64,000 bases of DNA. Origin: Nostoc sp. XA010. Its GTDB lineage: Bacteria > Cyanobacteriota > Cyanobacteriia > Cyanobacteriales > Nostocaceae. The notes under the pieces are model-generated. The model saw only the letters and a program-made list of their open reading frames with translations, had not been told where the DNA came from and searched no databases. Shown piece after piece: positions 1 to 8,670 of this stretch. The stretch is from the NCBI RefSeq assembly GCF_020829625.1, contig NZ_JAIVFX010000033.1, positions 1 through 64,000 on the forward strand. The letters run 5' to 3'. Position 1 is the first letter of the stretch. Each line of letters starts with the position of its first letter. A program made the position numbers and the translations under genes.

Positions 1-293
1 TTTAGCTAGCGATCGCTGGCTCATACTCAATCAAAAAGCTTGGTATGCTAATGATATTTTCACCACCTCAAATATAGGGAAAAGCAACCCTTGATTATAC
101 CACAAAATATTTATGCAAGAGTTCTATACATTTTCAAGCGTATTATCGATTGACACTCTCAGCGCTAACATTATAGCTACTGGCCCCATCTCCCTTATCT
201 CCCTCATCTCCCCCATTCCCCACTCCCCTCACCATTAAACAATAATTTTGAGCAATACTGGTACAAGAAGGAATATTTACACAAAATCCCAAC
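1..293. other. Intergenic left edge, upstream of pepA
   Basis: No reading frame worth calling is seen. Positions 186-233 hold a C/T-rich run built from short CTCCC-type units, a low-complexity repeat type that recurs in this window. The pepA promoter and leader must lie here, but no convincing -35/-10 pair was found by eye. Confidence 0.5.
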
Positions 294-1775
294 ATGACAA
301 TTCAACTTAGTGATAAGCCTTTGCTAGAGTGGGCAGGCGATAGTTTGGCAATTGGATTATTTGAAGATGCAGTAGAGTTAACTGGAGAATTGGCAACTTT
401 AGATCAAAAGTTTTCCGGGGTATTAAAAGAACTAATTGCTGAAGAAGAATTTAAAGGTAAAGCCAATAGTACTATCTTCACTCGTGTGAATCCTGGTAGC
501 CCAGTGCGGAAATTGATTTTGGTAGGCTTAGGTAAACCAGATGCACTAAAACTTGACACTTTGCGACGCGCTGCTGCTGCTGTAGCCAGAGTGGCAAAAA
601 AGCAAAAAAGCAAAATTTTGGGATTTAATTTCCCATTGTGGAATAACGATCCAGCCGCAAGCGCCCAAGCGATCGCAGAAGGTATAGAATTGGCGCTTTA
701 CCAAGATATTCGCTTTAAATCAGAACCAGAAGATAAAGGTTCTCAAATAGAAACCGTAGATTTATTAGGATTCAGTGGACAAGAAGCAGCCATCACCCGC
801 GCCAATCAAATTGTGTCAGGCGTAAACTTGGCCCGAGAGTTAGTAGCAGCACCAGCTAATGCAGTAACACCAATTACTTTAGCGGAAACTGCTCAAGCGA
901 TCGCAAAGGATCACGGTTTACAAGTAGAAATTCTAGAAAAAGAAGACTGTGAAAAGTTGGGTATGGGTGCTTTTTTGGGAGTAGCGCAAGGTTCCGAGTT
1001 GCCACCTAAATTCATTCACCTGACTTACAAGCCAGAAGGTACACCCAAAAGGAAACTAGCAATTATTGGCAAAGGTGTAACCTTCGATTCAGGTGGACTC
1101 AACATTAAAGGTGCTGGTAGCGGCATCGAAACCATGAAAATGGATATGGGGGGTGCAGCTGCTGTCTTGGGCGCGGCAAAAGCAATTGCTCAAATTAAGC
1201 CAGATGTTGAGGTTCACTTCATCTCGGCAGTGGCTGAAAACATGATTAGCGGTCGCGCCATGCACCCTGGAGACATTCTTACAGCATCAAACGGCAAAAC
1301 AATCGAAGTTAACAACACCGATGCTGAAGGACGTTTGACCCTAGCAGATGCCTTGGTGTATGCCGACAAATTGGGATTAGATGCGATCGTGGATTTAGCC
1401 ACCCTAACCGGCGCTAACGTTATAGCCTTGGGTGACGATATTGCTGGTTTGTACACTCCTGATGATGCTGTAGCTTCCCAGTTAGAGAAAGCTGCCCAAA
1501 CTTCAGGAGAAAAGATTTGGCGGATGCCAATGGAAGAAAAATATTTTGAAGGGCTAAAGTCTGGCATTGCGGACATGAAAAATACTGGCCCGCGTCCAGG
1601 TGGTTCTATTACCGCCGCCCTTTTCCTTAAGCAATTCGTCAAAGATACACCTTGGGCGCACTTAGATATTGCTGGCCCAGTGTGGACAGATAAAGAAAAT
1701 GGCTACGACAGTGCAGGGGCAACCGGCTACGGCGTTCGGACGCTAGTTAATTGGGTAGAAGGGAGTGGGGAGTAG
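294..1775 (+). CDS. pepA: Leucyl aminopeptidase (M17 family)
   Basis: Cytosolic two-metal aminopeptidase that removes N-terminal residues, especially leucine, during peptide turnover. The 493-residue product has the usual family length: an N-terminal macrodomain-like half and a C-terminal catalytic half. Visible active-site motifs are KGVTFDSGGLNIK near residue 260, carrying the metal-binding Lys and Asp, and NTDAEGRL near residue 341, carrying the metal-binding Asp and Glu and the bicarbonate-site Arg. The ATG start fits the family N-terminus. It stands alone, about 270 bases upstream of plsX, and the gap holds G-rich and C/T-rich low-complexity repeats. Function is known from the family; nothing unusual is seen. 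Confidence 0.96.
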   Translation: MTIQLSDKPLLEWAGDSLAIGLFEDAVELTGELATLDQKFSGVLKELIAEEEFKGKANSTIFTRVNPGSPVRKLILVGLGKPDALKLDTLRRAAAAVARVAKKQKSKILGFNFPLWNNDPAASAQAIAEGIELALYQDIRFKSEPEDKGSQIETVDLLGFSGQEAAITRANQIVSGVNLARELVAAPANAVTPITLAETAQAIAKDHGLQVEILEKEDCEKLGMGAFLGVAQGSELPPKFIHLTYKPEGTPKRKLAIIGKGVTFDSGGLNIKGAGSGIETMKMDMGGAAAVLGAAKAIAQIKPDVEVHFISAVAENMISGRAMHPGDILTASNGKTIEVNNTDAEGRLTLADALVYADKLGLDAIVDLATLTGANVIALGDDIAGLYTPDDAVASQLEKAAQTSGEKIWRMPMEEKYFEGLKSGIADMKNTGPRPGGSITAALFLKQFVKDTPWAHLDIAGPVWTDKENGYDSAGATGYGVRTLVNWVEGSGE

Positions 1776-2044
1776 AGAGTAGGCAGTAGGGGGAGCAGGG
1801 GGCAGGGGGCAAGACGGAGAATAAAAAATTACCTCTTTCTTTCTCCTCTGCTCCCAGCGAAGAGCCCCTCTGCCTCTTTCCAATGCTCAATACCCACTCC
1901 CTACTCCCAAACAATTCGTGCTATCTTGAGCTTGCCAGCAAAAATTGTTGCAATAGTAACAGAAATAATTTGGCGGTCAGAAAGTTAAGCTTTTTCGGCA
2001 AAGCCATCTGGTAAAATTTGTAAGGTTTCTAGAAACTGTGAGCA

Positions 2045-3067
2045 ATGGGATCGACTCGCGTAAGGATCGCAATTGACGCAATGGGGGGGGATCACGCACC
2101 CGGTGAAATCGTTGCTGGCGCATTGCGAGCAAGGGAAGAATTGGGTGTAGATGTATTACTGGTTGGTGATCCTCAACAAATAGAAGCTGCCTTGCCGCCA
2201 AAAACGAATTTAGGGCAGGTGGAGATCGTTCCTGCTGAGGAAGCGATCGCTATGGATGAGGAGCCTTTAAATGCAGTTAGACGCAAACGCAAGGCTTCTA
2301 TCAATGTGGCGATGGATTTAGTCAAGCAGCAAAAAGCAGATGCCGTGTTTTCTGCCGGTCACTCTGGGGCAGCGATGGCATCAGCTTTGCTCCGCTTAGG
2401 ACGATTGCCGGGAATTGACCGCCCAGCCATAGGGACAGTTTTCCCCACTATTATTGCTGGTAAGCCAGTGTTGGTACTTGATGTCGGCGCGAATGTAGAT
2501 TGCCGTCCGAAGTTTTTAGAGCAGTTTGCCGTCATGGGATCGGCTTACAGTCAATATGTTTTAGGTACAACTGAACCGAAGGTGGGTTTGCTGAATATTG
2601 GTGAAGAAAACTCTAAAGGCAATGATGCAGCCGTCCGCGCTCACCAAATGCTCCGCGAAAATTCTCAAATAAATTTTATTGGCAATGCCGAAGGGCGTGA
2701 TGTGCTTTCCGGTCGCTTTGATGTGATTGTCTGCGATGGCTTTGTAGGCAATGTATTATTAAAGTTTGCCGAAGCCGTTGGAGAAGTCATTCTGCAAATT
2801 CTGCGGGAAGAATTACCTCAAGGATTACACGGTCAAATCGGTTCAGCACTCTTAAAACCAAACCTGAAGCGGGTTAAGCAGCGCATGGATCACGCAGAAC
2901 ACGGCGGTGCTTTGCTGCTAGGCGTGGCGGGAGTCTGTTTTATCGGTCACGGTAGCTCACAAGCTCCTTCAATTTTTAATGCAATTCGCATGGCAAAAGA
3001 AGCTGTTGACAACCAGGTGCTACAACGCATTCAGTCCCAATATATCCTAGAGCGCGAAAGCGGTTAG
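2045..3067 (+). CDS. plsX: Phosphate acyltransferase PlsX
   Basis: Converts acyl-ACP and phosphate to acyl-phosphate, the first step of the PlsX/PlsY route to phosphatidic acid. The 340 residues cover the whole family length. The N-terminal IAIDAMGGDHAPGEIV motif, the AMDEEP region, a GHSGAAMA loop and the C-terminal HAEHGGALLLGV block are all present. It heads the lipid cluster plsX-fabH-fabD, which links phospholipid initiation to fatty-acid synthesis. The ATG at 2045 directly precedes the conserved N-terminus. Only heptamer repeats separate it from fabH, so the order suggests co-transcription; no internal terminator is visible. Confidence 0.96.
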   Translation: MGSTRVRIAIDAMGGDHAPGEIVAGALRAREELGVDVLLVGDPQQIEAALPPKTNLGQVEIVPAEEAIAMDEEPLNAVRRKRKASINVAMDLVKQQKADAVFSAGHSGAAMASALLRLGRLPGIDRPAIGTVFPTIIAGKPVLVLDVGANVDCRPKFLEQFAVMGSAYSQYVLGTTEPKVGLLNIGEENSKGNDAAVRAHQMLRENSQINFIGNAEGRDVLSGRFDVIVCDGFVGNVLLKFAEAVGEVILQILREELPQGLHGQIGSALLKPNLKRVKQRMDHAEHGGALLLGVAGVCFIGHGSSQAPSIFNAIRMAKEAVDNQVLQRIQSQYILERESG

Positions 3068-3182
3068 TCATTAGTCATTGATCGTTAGTCATTGGTCATT
3101 AGTCATTGGTCATTTGTAAAGGACAACTGACAAAAGACAAGAGACAAAGGACAAGAGACAAAGGACAAGAGACAAGAGACAA
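3063..3182 (+). repeat. Two heptamer tandem repeat arrays between plsX and fabH
   Basis: From about 3065 to 3115 the unit is GTCATTA/GTCATTG; from about 3126 to 3182 it is GACAAAG/GACAAGA. These are the short tandemly repeated sequences typical of Nostoc-group genomes. They fill nearly the whole plsX-fabH spacer. Seen directly by reading the units. Confidence 0.85.
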
Positions 3183-3208
3183 AAAGCTGATAGCTTGGGA
3201 GATTAGGA

Positions 3209-4201
3209 GTGCAAAACTTAGGCGTAGCAATTACTGGAAGTGGCTCGGCAGTGCCAGCAACTTCCCTACACAACCAGACATTGAGTGAAGTAGTTGAAAC
3301 ATCAGATGAGTGGATAACTACAAGAACTGGAATTCGTCAACGGCGATTAGCCCTGCCATCTGAGTCCTTGAGCGTACTAGCTACTGCCGCCAGCAGTCAG
3401 GCGATCGCAGCTTCGGGAATTAAACCAGAAGACCTAGACCTGATTCTGCTAGCGACTTCCACCCCTGATGATTTGTTTGGTAGTGCTTGTCAAGTACAGG
3501 CACAATTGGGAGCCACCAACGCAGTAGCTTTTGACTTGACAGCAGCCTGCTCTGGCTTTGTGTTTGGTCTAGTTACAGCAGCCCAATACATTAGAACAGG
3601 TGTTTATAAAAACGTACTGTTGATTGGGGCAGATATCCTTTCTCGCTGGGTAGATTGGGAAGATCGGCGCACTTGTGTATTGTTTGGTGATGGTGCAGGG
3701 GCAGTAGTATTACAAGCTGATAAAAGCGATCGCTTATTGGGATTTGCCCTTAAAAGTGATGGCACTCAAAACCATCACCTCAACCTTGCTTATGCAGGCG
3801 CTTCCCAAGAACTCCTCCCAAATGTAAATATCACTAAAGGCGGTTACCAACCGATTACTATGAACGGCAAAGAAGTCTACCGCTTTGCTGTGCAAAAAGT
3901 GCCCGAAATTATTGATAAAGCCTTGTTTCAAGCCAACCTCAACGTTGATCAAATAGATTGGCTGTTATTGCATCAAGCCAATCAGCGAATTATTGATGCT
4001 GTTGCTCAACGCCTGAATGTCCCGGAACATAAAGTTATAAGTAATCTCGCTAAGTACGGCAATACCTCTGCTGCTTCCATTCCCTTAGCTTTAGATGAAG
4101 CAGTGCGGGAAGGTAAAATTAAACCCAATGACATCGTTGCTGCATCCGGCTTTGGTGCCGGTCTTACCTGGGGTGCGGCAATTTTTCAATGGGGAAGGTG
4201 A
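3209..4201 (+). CDS. fabH: 3-oxoacyl-ACP synthase III (FabH)
   Basis: Starts fatty-acid synthesis by condensing acetyl-CoA with malonyl-ACP. The 330-residue thiolase-fold protein shows the full Cys-His-Asn triad: Cys114 in TAACSGF, His255 in LLLHQAN, and Asn285 in YGNTSAA. The start is a GTG preceded by TTAGGA; the product then begins MQNLGVAITGSGSA, matching family N-termini. It lies between plsX and fabD in the same direction, consistent with a fatty-acid/phospholipid operon. The spacer on each side is made of heptamer repeats. Nothing is missing from the catalytic set. Confidence 0.96.
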   Translation: MQNLGVAITGSGSAVPATSLHNQTLSEVVETSDEWITTRTGIRQRRLALPSESLSVLATAASSQAIAASGIKPEDLDLILLATSTPDDLFGSACQVQAQLGATNAVAFDLTAACSGFVFGLVTAAQYIRTGVYKNVLLIGADILSRWVDWEDRRTCVLFGDGAGAVVLQADKSDRLLGFALKSDGTQNHHLNLAYAGASQELLPNVNITKGGYQPITMNGKEVYRFAVQKVPEIIDKALFQANLNVDQIDWLLLHQANQRIIDAVAQRLNVPEHKVISNLAKYGNTSAASIPLALDEAVREGKIKPNDIVAASGFGAGLTWGAAIFQWGR

Positions 4202-4206
4202 ATATT

Positions 4207-4345
4207 TTGTCTTTTGTCATTAGTCATTTGTCCTTTGTTAATGACCAATGACCAATGACCAATGACCAATGACCAATGACCAATGACCAATGACCAATGA
4301 CCAATGACCAATGACTAATGACTAATGACTAATCACTAATGACTA
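4207..4345 (+). repeat. Heptamer tandem repeat array running into the fabD start codon
   Basis: The unit is AATGACC, shading into AATGACT near the downstream end, with a GTCATTT/GTCCTTT lead-in. More than a dozen units are readable between 4240 and 4345. The last unit contains the ATG used by fabD, so the array forms the whole translation initiation region of that gene. Confidence 0.9.
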
Positions 4346-5226
4346 AAACTGCATGGGTGTTTCCCGGACAAGGTTCCCAAGCGCTGGGAATGGGAATGGA
4401 TTTATTAGATATACCATTGGCTAAAAACAAATTTGCCCAAGCTGACGAAATTTTGGGCTGGTCTGTAACCGAAATCTGTCAAAACCAAGAAGAAAAGTTA
4501 TCACAGACGCTATACACTCAGCCAATTCTGTATGTGGTAGAAAGCATTCTTGCTGATCTTCTCCGAGAACGAGGACAACAGCCAGATTTAGTTGCTGGCC
4601 ACAGTTTGGGAGAATATTCTGCCCTGTATGTAGCGGGTGTCTTTGAGTGGGCGGCTGGTTTATATTTAGTAAAGCGCCGTGCAGAACTCATGGATAATGC
4701 CGTCGGTGGGATGATGGCGGCTTTGATGAACTTTGACCGCGAACAGTTGGAAACAGTCATTGCCCAAACGCCTGATGTGGTAATAGCAAATGATAATAGT
4801 TCGGCTCAGGTAGTAATTTCAGGCACGACTGAGGCTGTACAAGCGGTAATGACTCAAGTTAAAGCAAAGCGTGCTATTCCCTTAAAAGTTTCTGGAGCAT
4901 TTCATTCACATTTAATAGCACCAGCAGCTGCGAAATTTCAAGATATTCTAGAATCTGTAGAATTTCAGCCAGCTACTGTGCCAGTGTTGTCTAATGTAGA
5001 ACCAATTGCGTCTATTGATGCCAAGATTTTAAAGCAGCGCCTAAATAAACAAATGACTGGTTCTGTAAGATGGCGAGAAATTTGTCTGCAATTACCAGCC
5101 AACGGGATTGAGGGAGTAATGGAAATTGGCCCTGGTAAAGTGCTAACTGGATTGATTAAACGTAGTAGCCCTGACTTAATATTAAAAAATATCCAGAGTG
5201 CTGCTGATTTAGGCACTTCAAAATAA
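4339..5226 (+). CDS. fabD: Malonyl-CoA:ACP transacylase (FabD)
   Basis: Moves malonyl groups from CoA to acyl carrier protein, supplying fatty-acid elongation. The 295 residues hold the FPGQGSQ motif near the N-terminus, the nucleophile Ser89 in GHSLGEYSAL, and His189 in GAFHSHL, which completes the active site. It is the third gene of plsX-fabH-fabD. The start is odd: the ATG is the last copy of a heptamer repeat array, and no GGAG-like ribosome binding site is visible upstream, only repeat units. The family N-terminus MTKTAWVFPGQG begins exactly here, so the start is well supported. Confidence 0.96.
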   Translation: MTKTAWVFPGQGSQALGMGMDLLDIPLAKNKFAQADEILGWSVTEICQNQEEKLSQTLYTQPILYVVESILADLLRERGQQPDLVAGHSLGEYSALYVAGVFEWAAGLYLVKRRAELMDNAVGGMMAALMNFDREQLETVIAQTPDVVIANDNSSAQVVISGTTEAVQAVMTQVKAKRAIPLKVSGAFHSHLIAPAAAKFQDILESVEFQPATVPVLSNVEPIASIDAKILKQRLNKQMTGSVRWREICLQLPANGIEGVMEIGPGKVLTGLIKRSSPDLILKNIQSAADLGTSK

Positions 5227-5254
5227 AAGACTTCCAGTTAAAAAAACATTCCAT

Positions 5255-5290
5255 CCCTGCGGGACGCTTACGCGTAAGCGTTCCGCAGGG
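5255..5290. repeat. 36-bp near-perfect palindrome between convergent genes
   Basis: The arms CCCTGCGG and CCGCAGGG flank a perfect 18-bp core, ACGCTTACGCGTAAGCGT; the only two mismatched positions would form G-U pairs in RNA. It lies between fabD (+) and the histidine kinase (-), so it may end transcription from both sides, although no T-run follows. The composition matches other palindromic repeats in this window, for example near 43.2 kb. Confidence 0.8.
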
Positions 5291-5398
5291 TACGTAGTGG
5301 TCCACATCTGTGCGCCACTACAAATTGGCTGTACTCAAGGCAATTGCAAACTGCCATATCTCCGATTGATGTTGTAATTGTAAATTCGTAAATTCTCA

Positions 5399-7717
5399 TC
5401 AAGCTATGAAGTTAGCTTCTATCGGTAAGGTTATGACAAATTCTGCGCCCTTTCCTAGCGTGGAATTACAATCAAGTTTACCTTGATGCAGTTCAGTCAC
5501 AATTTGATAGCTGACAGATAAACCCAATCCAGATCCTTTACCTACATCTTTAGTCGTGAAAAAGGGGTCAAATAATCTTGTTAGAGTTGTGTCTGGAACT
5601 CCAAGACCGTTATCTGCGATGGAAATCATGATTTGTTTTTCAGATAACAAGCGAGTATGAATCCAAATTTTGTTAGGATGTGAAGCAATTTCTGTAGGCG
5701 TGCGCTGCTGATTTGCATCTTCTAACGCATCAATCGCATTAGACAAAATATTCATAAATACCTGATTGAGTTGTCCGGGGTAGCAGATAACCAAAGGCAA
5801 GTTACCATAGTTTTTTATTACTTCTATTGCTGGACGCTGCGTTTCATCTTTCAGACGATGTTGCAAAATTAATAACGCACTATCAATGCCCTGATGAATA
5901 TCAACCGCCTTAAATTCAGCTTCATCTAAACGGGAGAAATTGCGAAGTGATAACACAATTTCACGAATGCGATTGGTGCCAATTTCCATCGAAGACAGCA
6001 TTTTGGGCAGATCATCTCGAATAAATTCCAGATCCAATTCTTTAGCCTCAGCTTGAATTTCAGCAACTGGATTGGGATAGTGATACTGATAAAGCTGAAT
6101 AAATTCTAATAAATCTTGAGCATAATTTTGTACATAGGTGAGGTTGCCGTGAATGAAGCTGACAGGATTATTAATCTCATGTGCCACACCTGCCACCAAT
6201 TGCCCTAGAGCTGACATTTTTTCACTCTGGATCATCTGGGCTTGGGTAAGACGTAGTTCTTCAAGTGTCTTTTGTAATGTTGTTGTCCGCTCCTCAACCC
6301 TTAGCTCTAACGCATTGTTTACCTGTTCTAGTTCGATGAAAGAAGTCTTTAACTGGCTTGCCATACTGTTGAAAGAACTAGCAAGTCCTCCCAGTTCATC
6401 CTGTCGCGTGGTATCGAGATCGATCGCAAAGTCACCTTCGGCAAGTTGGTTACTAGCGGCGGTTAATTGCTGGAGGGGTTTAGCGATTTGTTGCTGCAAC
6501 ACCGACAAGAGTAACAACACTTCAACCAGCAGCGCCACTGCACCGGATATTAAGATAAATTGAGCCGTATCCCATGCTTCCCCTGATAGCAGTGATTTCG
6601 GATAGACTGTGACAAAATACCAGCCTGGACCTTGTAAGCGAGTCACTGCTAAGTATTCACGGTCTTGGCTATTTTCGAGGACATGGGTTTTCGGTTGAGC
6701 CTTTGTGACTAGCTGAAAAATGCGGTTGAGATGGGGATCGTTGATTGCATCGATTTTGAGTTCACCTTGAGCTTGCTGAATTTCCGCAGTGCGGTGGGGA
6801 TGGACAATTAAACGACCGTCTGAGCGAAAAATCAGATTGTAGGTGCCTGGTAATTGATCCTGGATCGTATGCTCCATCAGTCGGGTTAAGGCCACATCAT
6901 GGCCCACAATGCCCAGAAAGCGATCGCCCTCATAAACAGGTAGAATTACCGAAACCATCCAGACCTTAACACTTGGATCAAGATAAACACCTGTCCATTT
7001 CGGCGTTCGAGACGGGTTATGTTGAGGATCGGCAATATAGAAATATTCCTCTTTTGGATGATAGAGATCGGGCGGTGTTTCCAACGCGAACGGCGCCCCT
7101 TTCCAGTAGCAAACTGATGCATTTTCTGGTGTAATAAAATAGGTATCGACAAACCGATTAGACCAAGCAGCCCCATAGGCACTAATTAGTGTGTTAGCCG
7201 TGAACAGGCGTTGCTGTAGTTCTTCAGTAATTTGCACATTTCGACCAATGAATAATCCGGCATATCGAGTTGAATCAAAGTCTTTGCTCGGTCTATTTTG
7301 AGGAAAATTGCGTCGGGTACCATCGTTCCAGGAAAAATACTGCCGCTCAAATTCAGCCTGGAAATCTATATTAGTGGGTTGTTTGAATTCCAGTAAAAGC
7401 CGATCGCGCAGCAAAGCGAGGTTGTCCTGTGCAAGTTGAAAGATGCTGCTTTCTTGCTCTCCCCGTGCGCTGATGTACTTTTCTAGCTGCGTTTGGGTCT
7501 GGGTTTCCAAACGAGACATGACATGGATATAGCTCACCCCAGCAGACACGAGTACCACCGCCATTACTCGCAGTGCCATATTAATTAATGTTTTGTGGGT
7601 CAATGAGGTGGGACGATTCTTAACGACATGGACAGACTTCAAAGACCACTTTTTGTTAAAGATTTGTCTAAATTGAGTAAGCATAGAGCAGAGATAAGTA
7701 TTTAGGCTGAAATTCAT
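5399..7717 (-). CDS. Sensor histidine kinase with Cache-like and HAMP domains
   Basis: Membrane-bound two-component sensor, with no adjacent response regulator. From an ATG at 7717 (772 aa) the order is: membrane helix at about residues 44-66, a large periplasmic Cache-type region with WSN/WKGAP-like motifs, a second helix at about 386-408, HAMP (DELGGLASSFNSMASQL), a coiled coil, an H-box with the phospho-acceptor His in GVAHEINNP near 513, then HATPase boxes NQVFMNILSNAIDA, DNGLGVP, FDPFFTT and GKGSGLGLS. A GTG at 7744 would add nine residues, but that stretch is a palindromic repeat, so 7717 or the ATG at 7684 is preferred. No clear ribosome binding site precedes either. The signal sensed is unknown. 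Confidence 0.85.
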   Translation of the reverse strand: MNFSLNTYLCSMLTQFRQIFNKKWSLKSVHVVKNRPTSLTHKTLINMALRVMAVVLVSAGVSYIHVMSRLETQTQTQLEKYISARGEQESSIFQLAQDNLALLRDRLLLEFKQPTNIDFQAEFERQYFSWNDGTRRNFPQNRPSKDFDSTRYAGLFIGRNVQITEELQQRLFTANTLISAYGAAWSNRFVDTYFITPENASVCYWKGAPFALETPPDLYHPKEEYFYIADPQHNPSRTPKWTGVYLDPSVKVWMVSVILPVYEGDRFLGIVGHDVALTRLMEHTIQDQLPGTYNLIFRSDGRLIVHPHRTAEIQQAQGELKIDAINDPHLNRIFQLVTKAQPKTHVLENSQDREYLAVTRLQGPGWYFVTVYPKSLLSGEAWDTAQFILISGAVALLVEVLLLLSVLQQQIAKPLQQLTAASNQLAEGDFAIDLDTTRQDELGGLASSFNSMASQLKTSFIELEQVNNALELRVEERTTTLQKTLEELRLTQAQMIQSEKMSALGQLVAGVAHEINNPVSFIHGNLTYVQNYAQDLLEFIQLYQYHYPNPVAEIQAEAKELDLEFIRDDLPKMLSSMEIGTNRIREIVLSLRNFSRLDEAEFKAVDIHQGIDSALLILQHRLKDETQRPAIEVIKNYGNLPLVICYPGQLNQVFMNILSNAIDALEDANQQRTPTEIASHPNKIWIHTRLLSEKQIMISIADNGLGVPDTTLTRLFDPFFTTKDVGKGSGLGLSVSYQIVTELHQGKLDCNSTLGKGAEFVITLPIEANFIA

Positions 7718-8670
7718 GTCGAGATGCAGACTACGCCTACGCACACATCTCGTTGGGCAATTGGGAAACTTTTAATTTCACCAGTTTCTTGGAGTTGAGA
7801 TAAACATTTTTCTAAATCAAATTTCAGTCCCAATGTACTCTGATAGCGGTCTTCAGCATTTTTCGCCATCAATTTCATTAGGATATCTGACAAGACTTGC
7901 GGAATCTCTTCACTTTTGACTTTTGACACTTCGACTCCGCTCAGTGTGAACTTTTGATTTTTGACTTCCCGAAGGGATGGTGGAAGTTTTGCTAAATGAC
8001 AATGTACCAACTCCATCGGATCGTTTGATTGAAACGGTAATTCTCCCGTGAATAATTCGTAAAAAGTCACACCTAATGAGTAGAAGTCAGTCCGGTAGTC
8101 AATTCCTCGATTCATTCTTCCTGTTTGTTCAGGAGAAATATAACTAAGTGTCCCTTCCAACACATTGAGATTCATTAGTGTTTGAGTTTCCCGTGGTAGT
8201 AAGGATGCAATACTAAAGTCAATTAATTTAACTTGTTTGGTTTCGGGATTAATTAGAATATTGGCAGGTTTAATATCTTTATGAATAATGCGCGAGCGGT
8301 ATAGTATATCTAAGGCCTTGCAAAGTGCGATCGCTATCTGTAAAAACTCCGTAATATTTCGTCGGTTTTCCCCTGTTCCCCATTCTTTCAGAGAAATCCC
8401 CCCAAAGTCTTCCATTACCAACGCATAGCCATTTTGATAAGGTTCCAGGCTATAAGTTTGGATGATTAGAGGTGAGTTAAGATTTTTGGCAATGGTGTAC
8501 TGATTGCGAAACTGTACCAGTTCGCTAAAACTGGGATAAGGATTTTTGAGCAGTTTAATCACTACTGGTAAAGAGTCATTTCGATAACCGCGATAAACTA
8601 TGGTTCTGGAACCATTGTAGAGTTCTTCACTGATGCGATATCCAGGAATCTTGATCAGAGCGCTATCCAT
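7714..8670 (-). CDS. Truncated HstK-like Ser/Thr protein kinase domain
   Basis: A 318-residue protein that is almost only a kinase domain. It shows IKLL with the ATP-binding Lys, the catalytic loop HKDIKPANIL, DFS in place of DFG, and the activation-segment pattern GTLSYISPEQTGRMNRG. Known cyanobacterial multidomain kinases of the HstK type share this N-terminus and continue into AAA-ATPase, GAF and histidine kinase domains. Here the frame ends just after the kinase domain, at FPIAQRDVC, where a palindromic repeat supplies the last codons and the stop. It overlaps the next kinase ORF by 16 bases and the histidine kinase start by 4. It may be an active stand-alone kinase or a remnant; the key residues are intact. 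Confidence 0.75.
   Translation of the reverse strand: MDSALIKIPGYRISEELYNGSRTIVYRGYRNDSLPVVIKLLKNPYPSFSELVQFRNQYTIAKNLNSPLIIQTYSLEPYQNGYALVMEDFGGISLKEWGTGENRRNITEFLQIAIALCKALDILYRSRIIHKDIKPANILINPETKQVKLIDFSIASLLPRETQTLMNLNVLEGTLSYISPEQTGRMNRGIDYRTDFYSLGVTFYELFTGELPFQSNDPMELVHCHLAKLPPSLREVKNQKFTLSGVEVSKVKSEEIPQVLSDILMKLMAKNAEDRYQSTLGLKFDLEKCLSQLQETGEIKSFPIAQRDVCVGVVCIST

Noticed and set aside
1214..1642. 142-codon minus-strand ORF inside pepA
   Set aside because: Antisense shadow of a conserved gene; the product has no recognisable protein character.
4207..4345. CRISPR-like or operator array
   Set aside because: Seven-base units in direct tandem are ordinary Nostoc-type short tandem repeats.
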